From Medicago truncatula (Eukaryota; Streptophyta; Magnoliopsida; Fabales; Fabaceae), in NCBI RefSeq assembly GCF_003473485.1, contig NC_053046.1, forward strand, positions 9,310,001 to 9,374,000: a stretch of DNA of 64,000 bases. Reading direction: 5' to 3'. Made by a program: the position numbers and the translations under genes. Positions 20,178 to 32,600 of the stretch are shown here, in pieces. Numbering within the stretch: position 1 is the stretch's first letter; each line of letters starts with the position of its first letter. The notes under the pieces are model-generated. The model made no database searches, was not told the origin of the DNA, and saw only the letters and a program-made list of their open reading frames with translations.

Positions 20178-23100
20178 TGTTATACCCTGTTTTTGGACCT
20201 AAAAATACTGGGCCCAATTTCATTTCAAACTTTGTCAATTATCAAATTTCAACTGCACAGTTCAAATTGTCTCTGCCTCGCAGTATTTTCAATCACAATT
20301 TTACCTATGTTTTTCTTGCATAAAACCTTTCGAAATGTCTTTACTTGTCTTGTAAGTCATTCAAAAGTGTCTCTGAATCATTACATTGCTTTTTCTACAG
20401 TTTATTTCAAAATTTGCAAAAAAAAGTCATACAGAAGGGTATTTTGGTCATTTCCTGCAGTGGGACCCATTTTCATCCTTGTGACTGTCTCTGAGTCTTT
20501 CTCAGAATTTTTTAACATTTCATCAGTAAACCTTGTTAAAATTCATTTCAAACTTGCGTCTGAGTCAGTGTCAAGTCTGTTTGAGTCAGTTTAGGTCATT
20601 TTTAGCCCTAGGGGCATTTTGGTCATTTCACACGAAATTTTGACATAGGGAGGTTACTTTGAAGTACCTCATTTAGGCCATTGGTTCGTTTTAGTCCGTT
20701 TTGTCAGTTTTATTTTTGTTTCGCTTTACGTTTAGTCAAATTACATATTTTAATTCATTTTTATTTTTACTTTGCATTTTAAATCCTTCAACTTTTTAAA
20801 ATTGCATTTAAGTCCAAACTGTCCAATCTTTATGTTCTTTTTAGTTCTATTTTTAAAATTGCAGTCCAGTCCCATATTTTACAAAATTGCAGGGAGGTCC
20901 TCAAAGTCCAAAACTGCAAGGCCGTGCCATTTTTTTTTTCCAGATCCAGGTGTCCTGTTCTCATTGGTTCAGATGCACACTTGTCAGCTATAAAAGCAAC
21001 ACAGTGGCAATGAATTTCAGACGTTTTCCATTCATCAAGTGCCAACTCATAAACACAGAATCACACTCTCTCTCTTGTCAGTTACGAATCAAACAGAAAA
21101 AGCTTCAACATTCATCAATGGCGAAAACCTAAACCACTTCCAGAACGCAAAATCCAGAAAAGCTGAACTGGTTTGTTACTGCAATTCTCAGTGATTCAAT
21201 TGAATCATCATCACTGAATTGCAGACTCTGCAATTCGAAGCACGAGCTCTTCACCTATGGCAAAAAGCTACGAGTGCTGATCGCAGAGATTCGAAGGAAG
21301 AAGAAGAAAAGAAGTTAGGGTTTACACCGAAGAAGATGAAGATTCAAGGCTAGCAAGGACCACACTGATTTATTTTCAGTCTCCAGAAACGAAATCAGAT
21401 CAAAACAGAAACAAGATTTGAAGATTTTCTGAAGAAATCAACAATCTCCATACAAACTCAGGTAAACTCGTGAATCTTCATCATTCTCATCATCAAAGTC
21501 AATAACAAACTCAGAGAAGATGTAGATCTGTGAAGTTGAAAACATTTAAGCCAAAAAACCTAAAAGATTTCCAAAAACCGTAACACCAAAAGCGCAGATC
21601 TACATCATCCAGACCGTTAATCTCTTCATCTTTTCGTAAAAAGGACCATCAGTACGTGAATCAACAGAATCTCAAAAAAGATTCAAAGAATTTCATCAAA
21701 AAGAGCAAACCCTAATTTTGCGAAAAAACGTAAGTGAGAAGACCAGATTCGCGTTGATTCACGTAGTGTTTGTAAAAACCAAGGCCAGAACCGTAATCGC
21801 AATGAAAAGACGAAGAGAATGATGTGATTTTCATCAGATTCTGGGTTGAAAGCTCGCCGGAACCCTAGGGAGCTCACCGGAGAAGATGAAGGTTCCGGCG
21901 AGCCTACAGTGGCTCCAGCCAGACCTTCATCTCTCACGGTGGCTCAACCCAGAATCCGGTGAGCTTATGTTAGAGAGAAGAGAGAGAAGCTCTGAGTGTA
22001 GAGAGAGAAAGGTTTTGTAAAAATGAAAAAACCGGTGCTAGCTTGTTTATATAGGCAACTGAACCGGACCGGTTCAAGACCGGTCCAATCCCTTCAATCC
22101 TGAGCGTTGGATCTAGGGTTTCCTTCCCTGGATCAATCCAACGCTCCCTGTGCATCCGGATCTTTTAGTGATTGGGCTTTGGTTTGGGCTTAGTTTTCCT
22201 TTACGTTTTTTTGTTTTTTCTGCTATTTGCACTGTTTTTCTTTGCTATTTGAACCTATGACTTGATTTAAAAATCTTGATAAATTTCCTAGAAAATCCAT
22301 GCTTACTTCTTGACATTTTCTTGATGTTTTATGGCATTTTTGCACGCTGGAATTGGCAAAATTCTTGTATGATTAATCCATGGCATTTTAATTCTTTCTT
22401 GGATTATTTCTTATGATTGTTTTGTCAATTCTATCATTGATTTGTGAAAATGTGATAAAAGCCATTTGATATGTTAATGTGAGGTGCTCACACCTACGAT
22501 CCTATCTTGATTTTGCTGTTTTAAATGGATTCATGAAACCTTGATTGTATGAGCAACGTATGCATATTCTAGAAAGTAATAAGATGCTAATTCTATCTCA
22601 AAATTGGCATGAAACTAAGCTTGTTTGTTTCTAATGATCCCATAATTATAGCTTGAGATAAAAGAAACTATTTCAAACTTGCTATAGCATGAGAATTAGA
22701 AGCTACAAATGCCTTAGTTCTTATATCAAAATTTTGGGTTTTTATTACCATTTTATTACTATCTTTATGGCATTTTATGCGTCTTTGCCTCTTGCTACTC
22801 TTTATGCTTTATTTCACTAACAAGTTTATTTCCATGTTTCATGCATCCCATTTAGCATTCCCTCCACTTTCTTTAGCCTAGCATTTATCTTTTGCAAGTT
22901 TTAATTCATTTGGTAATGTAATTTGTTATCATTGGTTTGTAGCTTGGCAAAGGGGCCATAGAATGTATTTAGGCAATTTTTGTAATATGGACTATGGACA
23001 CTATGACGCACCGACACGCACACACTCACCTTAGATGTATGCGTAGGATTGTATGGTTAGATGAGCGCTTAGGTTTGAACACTTAGAGAAAATCCATCTC

Positions 23101-23711
23101 TTTCCAAAAAAGAACAATTGAACTTCACTTCAAAAATTTTCATAATAAATATGAAGTCAACACTTCATTTTTTTTTTTCTTTTTCTTAAGAAAAATTCAA
23201 TTCATCTTAATCATTTAGACTTTCTTTTTAATCACTAATCAAACCTCACTTTTTGCTAAATCTAATGCCCTTGAGGCCTCTCATCTCTATTCTTCAAAAT
23301 CTCTTTTCAAACTTAAAATCAACCAATAAAAACAAAAAACCATTTTTGAGAATGAACTACGAACGGTTTTGATCCCTTAAAAGGGTACGTAGGCAATGAG
23401 TCAAAACTCATCCAAGCCGAAATAAAAATCAAATTCTACTTCTTCTCACCCCCCATTCTTAACTAATCACACCTTCATTTTTTACAAATAGCCTCTAAAA
23501 ATAAAGCGTAGAAATAAACTTAGGAGAGCGGTTCTTATGGAATACCATAATCGCTCCGGGTGCCTCACACCTTCCCGTAGCGAAAACGACCCCCGGATTC
23601 GGAAACTCAAGGGTTTTTCTCCTTTTACCCTTCCCAAGAAAAAAGAGAGATATCAACGGTCGAAAGGTACAAGTCCAATTAATGGCTTGGCACCCAAAAA
23701 CCATGATAACA
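20178..23711 (+). repeat. 5' LTR of the Ogre element
   Basis: It begins TGTTATACCC and ends GATAACA. A TATAAAAG box at 20989-20996, with an inverted CCAAT near 20962, is the likely promoter and places the U3/R border near 21025. A palindrome GAACCGGACCGGTTC lies at 22061-22075. The short open frames inside the LTR are not taken as genes. Confidence 0.92.
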
Positions 23712-23715
23712 GAAA

Positions 23716-23733
23716 TGGCGACTTCACTGGGGA
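23716..23733 (+). other. Primer-binding site of the Ogre element
   Basis: TGGCGACTTCACTGGGGA, four bases after the LTR end. It resembles the tRNA-Arg type primer site reported for Ogre elements. Confidence 0.7.
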
Positions 23734-24422
23734 TTCTTTTTAGCGGGTCGCGCCTAGTTTTCCTTAGTTTATATTTACGCTTTATTTTATTGCTTACATA
23801 TGTGAATATTTGTTTACTTTCATTCAACGTGTGGGGTGAGAATATCAAAAGTCCTAACCCGGGCTGAGTGAACTTATGTTTAGGTAAAGATATAATCGAC
23901 AATTCGATCCGGGGGTTGCCTCGTGTATTGGATTATGCGATCAATCTCACATAGCTGAGGCATTTTGAAGGTGATATTGTCGGCGTGTGTTGTCATGCTT
24001 AGGCACTTCACTTTCAATTGTTCGACGAAGCTATGAACCGTAGTTACCAAACCCATCCTAGCCTTTTTAGGACGTAGTGCGGTGGCTAAATTGAGTGTTG
24101 TCTCAAACTTTAGTCGTCACGCGATACTACACTCAAACTAGACCTTCTCACAAATAATCATGGAACGGGTGTCGTCCTGTACTACCATGATATATGTGAG
24201 AGAGGTTGCAGTTTGGGAACTGTGTTAGAACCTTGGTTACTACTATCCAAAGCCTTAGTTCACCGGACGCCGTGTCCATCCGTGGCCCCGTTACTTTGAA
24301 CCTCAACCCACATTGTAACTAAACAACGCAATCATGCATACATGCATTCATGCATAAACATTTTTTCATGCATTCATCGAAGGGTTTAAAACAAATGGAA
24401 ATTTTTGTAAATAATCACAGGT

Positions 24423-25853
24423 ATGAAGAAGACTAAGTGCTACAAGTTCAAGGAAGTGGATTTGGTTAGTTTGAGAGAGTTGGCACTCAAGGTCAAGAGT
24501 CAAACAGGGTTCCGACTCCGGTATGGGGGATTGCTTACTTTGCTCCGAACCGATGTGGACGAGAAGCTAGTGCACACTCTAGTACAGTTTTATGATCCGA
24601 GCTTCCGTTGCTTCACTTTCCCGGACTTCCAGTTGGTTCCTACTCTCGAGGCTTACTCCAATCTAGTGGGTTTACCTATAGCCGAGAAGACGCCTTTCAC
24701 CGGTCCCGGGACTTCTCTTACTCCTCTGGTTATTGCTAAGGATCTCTACCTCAAGACTTCCGACGTCTTCAACCATCTTATTACCAAGTCTCACATCCGG
24801 GGGTTCACTTCGAAGTATCTTCTTGATCAGGCCAATCTCGGTACTACTCGTCAGGATACACTCGAGGCTATTCTTGCTTTGCTTATCTACGGGCTCATCC
24901 TCTTTCCGAACCTCGACAACTTCGTGGACATAAATGCTATCGAGATCTTTCATTCCAAGAACCCGGTTCCTACTTTGCTAGCGGATACCTACCACGCCAT
25001 TCATGACAGGACTCTCAAGGGCCGTGGATATATTCTTTGCTGCACATCTCTTTTGTATAGGTGGTTTATTTCGCACCTTCCGAGTTCCTTCCATGACAAC
25101 TCGGAGAACTGGTCCTACTCGCAGCGGATTATGGCCCTTACTCCTAATGAGGTCGTCTGGCTCACTCCTGCCGCTCAAGTGAAGGAAATCATTATGGGTT
25201 GCGGAGACTTTCTCAATGTACCTCTTCTTGGTACCCGTGGAGGAATCAACTACAACCCCGAGCTTGCTATGAGACAGTTCGGTTTCCCTATGAAGTCGAA
25301 GCCCATCAATCTTGCCACATCTCCAGAGTTCTTCTTCTACATGAATGCTCCCACCGGACAAAGGAAAGCTTTCATAGATGCTTGGTCCAAGGTTCGAAGG
25401 AAGAGTGTGAAGCATCTAGGTGTGAGATCCGGTGTCGCTCATGAGGCCTATACTCAGTGGGTGATAGATCGAGCTGAGGAGATTGGTATGCCTTATCCAG
25501 CTATGAGATACGTGTCTTCATCCACTCCGTCTATGCCTTTACCTCTACTTCCCGCAACTCAGGATATGTATCAGGAGCATCTAGCTATGGAGAGTCGTGA
25601 GAAGCAAGTGTGGAAAGCTCGGTACAATCAAGCCGAGAATCTAATCATGACTTTGGATGGTAGAGATGAGCAGAAGACTCATGAGAATCTGATGTTGAAG
25701 AAAGAACTAGCTAAGGTTCGGAAGGAATTGGAAGAGAAAGACGAGCTGCTTATGAGGGATTCCAAGAGAGCTCGAGGACGACGAGATTTCTTTGACAGAT
25801 ACTGTGATTCAGATTCCGAGTCCGATGATCTTCCGACTACTTCCTATGCTTGA
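24423..25853 (+). CDS. Ogre ORF1 protein (function unknown)
   Basis: A 476-aa open frame between the primer-binding site and gag. An ORF in this place is characteristic of Ogre elements, and its role is not known. The sequence is mostly globular (motifs LRTDVDEKLVHTLVQFYDP and FTFPDFQLVPTLEAY near residues 40-80), resembling the plant-mobile-domain-like proteins common in legume genomes. It has a C-terminal coiled coil at about 385-445 and a basic-then-acidic tail. It belongs to the fossil element. Confidence 0.75.
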   Translation: MKKTKCYKFKEVDLVSLRELALKVKSQTGFRLRYGGLLTLLRTDVDEKLVHTLVQFYDPSFRCFTFPDFQLVPTLEAYSNLVGLPIAEKTPFTGPGTSLTPLVIAKDLYLKTSDVFNHLITKSHIRGFTSKYLLDQANLGTTRQDTLEAILALLIYGLILFPNLDNFVDINAIEIFHSKNPVPTLLADTYHAIHDRTLKGRGYILCCTSLLYRWFISHLPSSFHDNSENWSYSQRIMALTPNEVVWLTPAAQVKEIIMGCGDFLNVPLLGTRGGINYNPELAMRQFGFPMKSKPINLATSPEFFFYMNAPTGQRKAFIDAWSKVRRKSVKHLGVRSGVAHEAYTQWVIDRAEEIGMPYPAMRYVSSSTPSMPLPLLPATQDMYQEHLAMESREKQVWKARYNQAENLIMTLDGRDEQKTHENLMLKKELAKVRKELEEKDELLMRDSKRARGRRDFFDRYCDSDSESDDLPTTSYA

Positions 25854-26055
25854 GAGCTTTATTTGTTTACCTTGTTGAAAATGTTGTGTAATTTTGTTTA
25901 TTTGCAAGATTTCTAATTTGTTTTAAAATCCTTCGATGAAAAAAATAAGTCTTTTGCATTCGCATTTGCATATCATGCATCATATGCATCATGCATTGGT
26001 CACAAAGGCTTCCAAGTGCTCACTATCTCCTGGTTCCTCTGCCGCAGTGTGAAAA

Positions 26056-29000
26056 GTGGCTCGTGCTCAGAGAGTTTACGAACCAGATAGAATTGATCGA
26101 ACCAGAGAATACAGAAGAAAGAAAAGGGCTATGGAAGAAGAGAACGCTCAGCTTCGCACCGAGTTAGCCTCTCTAAAGGAGGAATTGGCTAAAGCTAATG
26201 ACGTCATGACTGCTCTACTAGCTGCTCAAGAGCAATCAGCTACAGCTATCCCTACAACCACAGCTGCACCAGTAACTACAAGCGTGCTCCCTACCACTTC
26301 TGCAGACAATCGCTTTACTATGCCAGTGGGGTTTCCGTATGGGCTTCCACCGTTCTTCACTCCCGTTGCTACAGCAAGCACCTCGGGCACTGCTAACAAT
26401 GTTCTGATCCCTGCAACAAATGCCGCCTCCATCATTGCTACTTTGCCACAAACAACAGCAGCTGTCACTGAGCCTCTGGTACACACTCTGCCTCAAGGTA
26501 TTAACATCAACACACAGCACAGAAGCATCCCCGTAACCAAGACTATGGAAGAGATGATGGAGGAACTTGCTAAAGAACTCCGTCACGAGATCCAGGCCAA
26601 TCGAGGGAATGCAGACTCTGTCAAAACTCAAGACCTTTGCTTAGTGTCAAAAGTGGATGTTCCTAAAAAGTTCAAGATTCCGGACTTCGACCGGTACAAC
26701 GGGCTAACTTGTCCTCAAAATCACATCATCAAATACGTCCGGAAGATGGGCAATTACAAAGACAATGATTCCCTTATGATCCACTGTTTTCAGGATAGTC
26801 TGATGGAGGATGCCGCAGAGTGGTATACTAGTTTGAGTAAGAATGACATCCATACCTTTGATGAGTTAGCCACCGCTTTCAAGAGCCATTATGGGTTTAA
26901 CACTCGACTGAGGCCAAATAGGGAGTTTCTCAGGTCCCTATCTCAGAAGAAGGAGGAAAGTTTCCGTGAATATGCGCAAAGGTGGAGAGGGGCGGCTGCC
27001 CGTATCACTCCTGCTTTAGATGAGGAAGAAATGACCCAGACGTTCTTAAAGACGTTGAAGAAAGATTATGTTGAGAGGATGATCATCGCTGCCCCGAACA
27101 ACTTTTCGGAAATGGTCACTATGGGAACCCGTCTTGAGGAAGTAGTCAGGGATGGAATCATTGTGTTTGAGAAAGCTGAATCCTCTGTGAGTGCATCAAA
27201 GAGGTATGGTAATGGACACCACAAGAAGAAAGAAACGGAAGTGGGGATGGTGTCAGCTGGAGCCGGTCAATCAATGGCTACTGTTGCTCCTATCAATGCA
27301 GCTCAAATGCCTCCGTCATACCCATATATGCCGTATTCTCAGCATCCGTTCTTCCCACCGTTTTATCATCAGTACCCTTTGCCGCCGGGCCAGCCTCAAG
27401 TGCCCGTCAATGCAATTGCCCAACAGATGAAACAACAGATGCCGGTTCAACAACAACAACAAAATCAGCAAGCTAGGCCTACTTTCCCTCCGATACCGAT
27501 GTTATATGCTGAGTTGCTTCCAACTTTACTCCAGAGAGGGCATTGTACAACTAGACAGGGTAAGCCCCCACCTGATCCGTTGCCTCCAAGGTTCAGGTCT
27601 GATCTCAAATGTGACTTTCATCAAGGTGCCCTAGGTCATGATGTCGAGGGGTGTTATGCTTTGAAGTATATCGTGAAGAAGCTCATCGATCAAGGGAAGC
27701 TGACTTTTGAGAATAATGTCCCACACGTCCTCGACAATCCTCTTCCAAATCATGCCGCTGTGAATATGATCGAAGTGTGTGAAGAAGCTCCGAGACTTGA
27801 TGTCCGCAACGTCGCAACTCCTCTGGTACCTCTACACATCAAGCTGTGCAAAGCTTCTCTGTTCAATCATGATCATGCCAAGTGTCTGGGATGTCTCCGT
27901 GATCCTTTGGGTTGTTATACTGTTCAAGAAGACATCCAAAGCTTGATGAATGATAATCTTCTGACTGTCAGTGATGTTTGCGTGATTGTGCCGGTTTTTC
28001 ACGATCCGCCTGTCAAGAGTACACCTTTGAAGAAGAATGCTGAGCCTTTGGTGATAAGGTTGCCAGGACCAATTCCTTATGTTTCGGACAAGGCTGTTCC
28101 ATACAAATACAATGCTACTATGATAGAAAATGGAGTAGAGGTGCCTCTAGCCTCCTTTGCCACAGTAAGCAATATTGCCGAAGGGACTTCTGCAGCGCTA
28201 AGAAGCGGGAAGGTTCGTCCGCCGTTATTTCAGAAGAAGGTAGCTACACCGACCATTCCACCAGTTGAAGAAGCAACTCCAACCGTTGTTTCACCCATTG
28301 CTACAGATGTGAACCAGTCAGGAAAGGCTATAGAGGATTCAAATTTAGATGAGATTCTGAGGATAATAAAGAGGAGCGACTACAAGATCGTTGATCAGTT
28401 GCTGCAGACTCCTTCAAAGATATCTGTCTTGTCATTACTCTTGAGCTCTGAGGCTCACAGGAATACCTTGTTGAAAGTGCTGGAGCAGGCTTATGTTGAC
28501 CACGAAGTTACGGTAGATCGTTTCGGTGGCATAGTGGGAAATATTACTGCTTGTAACAACCTCTGGTTTAGTGAAGAAGAATTGCCGGAAGTGGGAAAGA
28601 GTCACAATCTGGCTTTGCACATCTCGGTGAATTGCAAATCAGACATGATATCAAATGTGTTGGTGGATACCGGTTCCTCACTCAATGTAATGCCCAAGAC
28701 AACTCTAGATCAGTTGAGCTACCGAGGGACCCCTTTGAGGAGGAGTACTTTCTTGGTCAAAGCTTTTGATGGATCTCGAAAGAATGTGCTGGGGGAGATA
28801 GACTTGCCGATAACCATTGGCCCTGAGAATTTCCTGATTACCTTCCAAGTGATGGACATTAATGCATCCTACAGTTGTCTGCTGGGAAGACCGTGGATAC
28901 ACGATGCAGGTGCGGTAACCTCTACCTTACATCAGAAGTTGAAATTCGTAAGGAAGGGAAAGCTTGTTACCATTCATGGTGAAGAGGCATACTTAGTCAG

Positions 29001-29382
29001 CCAGCTGTCTTCCTTCTCTTGTATTGAAGCAGGGTCTGCTGAAGGGACTGCTTTCCAAGGTTTGACCATTGAAGGTGCAGAGCCTAAGAAAGCTGGGGCT
29101 GCTATGGCTTCATTGAAAGATGCTCAGAAGGTTATCCAGGAAGGTCAGACTGCCGGTTGGGGCAAGGTGGTACAGCTCTGTGAGAACAAGCGTAAAGAAG
29201 GTCTCGGGTTCTCCCCGTCATCAAGGGTTTCCTCAGGAGTCTTCCACAGTGCTGGGTTTGTTAATGCTATCTCTGAAGAAGCAACTGGATCTGGTCTCAG
29301 GCCTGCATTTGTTACACCAGGAGGCATTGCGAGTAATTGGGACGCCATTGACATTCCTTCAATCATGCATGTTTCCGAGTAA
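26056..29382 (+). CDS. Ogre gag-protease polyprotein
   Basis: An open frame of about 1100 codons whose exact start is uncertain. It has an N-terminal coiled coil, a Thr/Ala/Pro-rich stretch, the retrotransposon gag domain (DRYNGLTCPQNHI, AAEWYTSL, FREYAQRWRGAAARI around residues 210-320), a Gln/Pro-rich linker and an aspartic protease with the active-site motif VLVDTGSSLNVMP at about residue 875. The protease is followed by a further 200 residues. In the family, gag-protease precedes the pol region and is linked to it by splicing. Confidence 0.85.
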   Translation: MARAQRVYEPDRIDRTREYRRKKRAMEEENAQLRTELASLKEELAKANDVMTALLAAQEQSATAIPTTTAAPVTTSVLPTTSADNRFTMPVGFPYGLPPFFTPVATASTSGTANNVLIPATNAASIIATLPQTTAAVTEPLVHTLPQGININTQHRSIPVTKTMEEMMEELAKELRHEIQANRGNADSVKTQDLCLVSKVDVPKKFKIPDFDRYNGLTCPQNHIIKYVRKMGNYKDNDSLMIHCFQDSLMEDAAEWYTSLSKNDIHTFDELATAFKSHYGFNTRLRPNREFLRSLSQKKEESFREYAQRWRGAAARITPALDEEEMTQTFLKTLKKDYVERMIIAAPNNFSEMVTMGTRLEEVVRDGIIVFEKAESSVSASKRYGNGHHKKKETEVGMVSAGAGQSMATVAPINAAQMPPSYPYMPYSQHPFFPPFYHQYPLPPGQPQVPVNAIAQQMKQQMPVQQQQQNQQARPTFPPIPMLYAELLPTLLQRGHCTTRQGKPPPDPLPPRFRSDLKCDFHQGALGHDVEGCYALKYIVKKLIDQGKLTFENNVPHVLDNPLPNHAAVNMIEVCEEAPRLDVRNVATPLVPLHIKLCKASLFNHDHAKCLGCLRDPLGCYTVQEDIQSLMNDNLLTVSDVCVIVPVFHDPPVKSTPLKKNAEPLVIRLPGPIPYVSDKAVPYKYNATMIENGVEVPLASFATVSNIAEGTSAALRSGKVRPPLFQKKVATPTIPPVEEATPTVVSPIATDVNQSGKAIEDSNLDEILRIIKRSDYKIVDQLLQTPSKISVLSLLLSSEAHRNTLLKVLEQAYVDHEVTVDRFGGIVGNITACNNLWFSEEELPEVGKSHNLALHISVNCKSDMISNVLVDTGSSLNVMPKTTLDQLSYRGTPLRRSTFLVKAFDGSRKNVLGEIDLPITIGPENFLITFQVMDINASYSCLLGRPWIHDAGAVTSTLHQKLKFVRKGKLVTIHGEEAYLVSQLSSFSCIEAGSAEGTAFQGLTIEGAEPKKAGAAMASLKDAQKVIQEGQTAGWGKVVQLCENKRKEGLGFSPSSRVSSGVFHSAGFVNAISEEATGSGLRPAFVTPGGIASNWDAIDIPSIMHVSE

Positions 29383-29685
29383 TGCGTCTTGTTGCTTTAG
29401 CGCTTTGTTTTCAAAAATAACAATCCTCTCGCTCTGCCCAAAGCGAGAGTGATATTTTCTGTAAGGGCGTGTTTGTTTCGGCATTGCCGTTTGATGAATA
29501 AAAATTGTCGTTTCTTTCACGACTGCTTTTTTTTTTTAGTGCCTTTTTCTTGGAAAAATGGTAATGCCAGAAAAAACCAAAACGTCTGTATTTTCTTATT
29601 AATTTCAAAAACCTGCATGAAAAAAAAAAAAAAAACAAAAAACAAAAAAAACTCTTTCTAAAATCATCCAATCATTATATGCAGG
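29383..29685 (+). other. Spacer between gag-protease and pol (Ogre intron region)
   Basis: About 300 bp of T-rich and A-rich noncoding DNA ending TTATATGCAG, which looks like a plant splice acceptor. Ogre elements are known to remove an intron at this place. I cannot tell the exact donor from sequence alone. Confidence 0.6.
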
Positions 29686-32600
29686 TTGAACCATAATAAA
29701 CCCGTTGAACACAGTAATTCTATGCCTCTTCCAAACTTTGAATTCCCGGTATATGAAGCCGAAGATGAGGAGGGTGATGATATACCGTATGAGATCACTC
29801 GGTTACTCGAGCAAGAAAAGAAAGCCATTCAACCTCATCAGGAAGAGATTGAGCTTATCAACATAGGTACCGAGGAGAACAAGCGGGAAATCAAGATCGG
29901 TGCTGCTCTAGGGGAAGAGGTTAAAAGTAAGATCATCCAGCTCCTACGGGAATATCCGGATATTTTTGCATGGTCGTATGAAGATATGCCAGGTCTAGAC
30001 CCTATGATTGTGGAGCACCGGATCCCTACCAAGCCCGAATGTCCTCCCGTCAGGCAGAAATTGAGAAGGACTCATCCTGATATGGCTCTCAAGATTAAGA
30101 GCGAGGTTCAAAAGCAAATTGATGCGGGTTTCCTCATGACAGTTGAGTACCCTGAATGGGTTGCCAATATTGTGCCTGTGCCAAAGAAGGATGGTAAAGT
30201 CCGGATGTGTGTTGACTTCAGGGACTTGAACAAAGCCAGTCCAAAAAACAACTTTCCGTTACCTCATATCGATGTGCTTGTTGATAATACTGCTCAGTCT
30301 AAGGTGTTCTCCTTCATGGACGGTTTCTCCGGTTACAATCAGATCAAGATGTCTCCTGAAGATAGAGAAAAGACGTCTTTTATCACTCCATGGGGTACCT
30401 TCTGCTACAAAGTGATGCCGTTCGGCCTAATCAATGCTGGTGCTACCTACCAAAGGGGAATGACTACTCTGTTTCATGACATGATTCACAAAGAGGTCGA
30501 AGTATATGTGGACGACATGATTGTGAAGTCAACAGATGAGGAGCAGCATGTTGAATATTTGACAAAGATGTTTGAAAGGTTGAGAAAATACAAGCTTCGA
30601 TTGAATCCTAACAAATGTACATTCGGCGTCAGATCCGGGAAGTTATTAGGCTTCATTGTCAGCCAAAAGGGCATTGAAGTCGATCCTGATAAAGTCCGGG
30701 CCATCCGAGAAATGCCAGCTCCACAGACAGAGAAGCAAGTCAGAGGCTTCCTCGGACGTTTGAATTACATCTCTCGATTCATATCTCACATGACCGCAAC
30801 TTGCGGGCCGATCTTCAAGCTACTCAGGAAGAATCAGCCTATTGTATGGAATGATGAATGCCAAGAAGCTTTTGATAGCATCAAGAATTATCTGCTGGAA
30901 CCACCTATCCTTGTCCCACCCGTGGAAGGAAGGCCTTTGATTATGTATTTGGCAGTGTTTGATGAATCCATGGGATGTGTACTTGGTCAACAAGATGAAA
31001 CTGGGAAGAAAGAGCATGCTATCTACTATCTGAGCAAGAAGTTCACCGATTGTGAAACTCGGTATACAATGCTTGAGAAGACTTGTTGTGCTTTAGCTTG
31101 GGCTGCCAAACGCCTGCGTCATTATTTGGTGAATCATACAACTTGGTTGATATCCAGAATGGATCCGATCAAGTATATCTTTGAGAAAGCTGCTGTTACT
31201 GGAAAGATTGCACGCTGGCAGATGCTTTTGTCTGAATATGATATTGTGTTCAAAACTCAAAAGGCAATCAAAGGTAGCATTCTTGCCGATCATCTTGCTT
31301 ACCAACCTCTTGATGATTATCAACCAATTGAGTTCGACTTCCCCGATGAAGAGATCATGTATTTGAAATCAAAAGACTGCGAAGAACCGTTGATTGATGA
31401 AGGTCCAGATCCCAATAGCAAGTGGGGTTTAGTCTTTGATGGTGCTGTCAATGCTTATGGTAAAGGAATTGGGGCAGTCATTGTATCCCCACAGGGGCAT
31501 CACATTCCTTTTACCGCCAGAATCCTGTTCGAATGTACCAACAATATGGCTGAGTATGAAGCATGTATCTTCGGGATCGAGGAAGCAATTGACATGAGAA
31601 TCAAACACCTCGACATCTATGGAGATTCTGCGCTCGTCATCAATCAGATAAAGGGTGAATGGGAGACACACCATGCTAAGTTGATTCCTTATCGTGATTA
31701 TGCGAGACGTCTTCTGACATATTTTACAAAGGTTGAGCTGCACCATATCCCTCGTGATGAGAACCAAATGGCTGATGCTCTTGCTACTCTATCCTCCATG
31801 TTTCGAGTAAACCATTGGAATGATGTGCCAGTAATCAAAGTGCAGCGCCTTGAAAGACCTTCACATGTGTTTGCTATTGGGGATGTGGTCGATCAGGCTG
31901 GTGAAAATGTGGTTGACTATAGACCCTGGTACTACGACATCAAACAGTTCTTGCTGAGCCGTGAGTATCCGCCGGGTGCTTCCAAACAAGATAAGAAGAC
32001 CCTGAGAAGATTGGCCAGTAGATTCCTGTTAGATGGAGATATTCTGTACAAGAGAAACTATGACATGGTATTGTTAAGATGTGTTGATGAACACGAAGCA
32101 GAGCAGTTAATGCATGACGTACATGACGGTACCTTCGGGACCCATGCTACAGGGCATACTATGTCAAGGAAGTTGTTACGAGCAGGTTACTACTGGATGG
32201 CCATGGAACATGATTGCTACCAGTACGCCAGAAAATGCCACAAGTGTCAAATCTATGCTGATAAGATTCATGTGCCTCCGCACGCTCTCAATGTTATGTC
32301 ATCCCCGTGGCCGTTCTCAATGTGGGGCATCGACATGATTGGAAGAATTGAACCGAAGGCTTCAAATGGTCATCGTTTCATCTTAGTGGCAATTGACTAC
32401 TTCACCAAGTGGGTTGAAGCAGCATCTTATACCAATGTGACCAAGCAAGTGGTAGCCAAGTTTATCAAGAACAACATCATCTGTCGATATGGTGTTCCCA
32501 ACAAGATTATTACTGACAATGGTACCAACCTGAACAACAATGTGGTGCAAGCTCTTTGTGAAGAATTCAAAATTGAGCACCATAACTCTTCTCCCTATAG

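Noticed and set aside
20193-22155. Several open frames of 60-145 codons inside the Ogre LTRs
   Set aside because: They occur identically in both LTRs, have low-complexity composition and match no family. They are chance frames.
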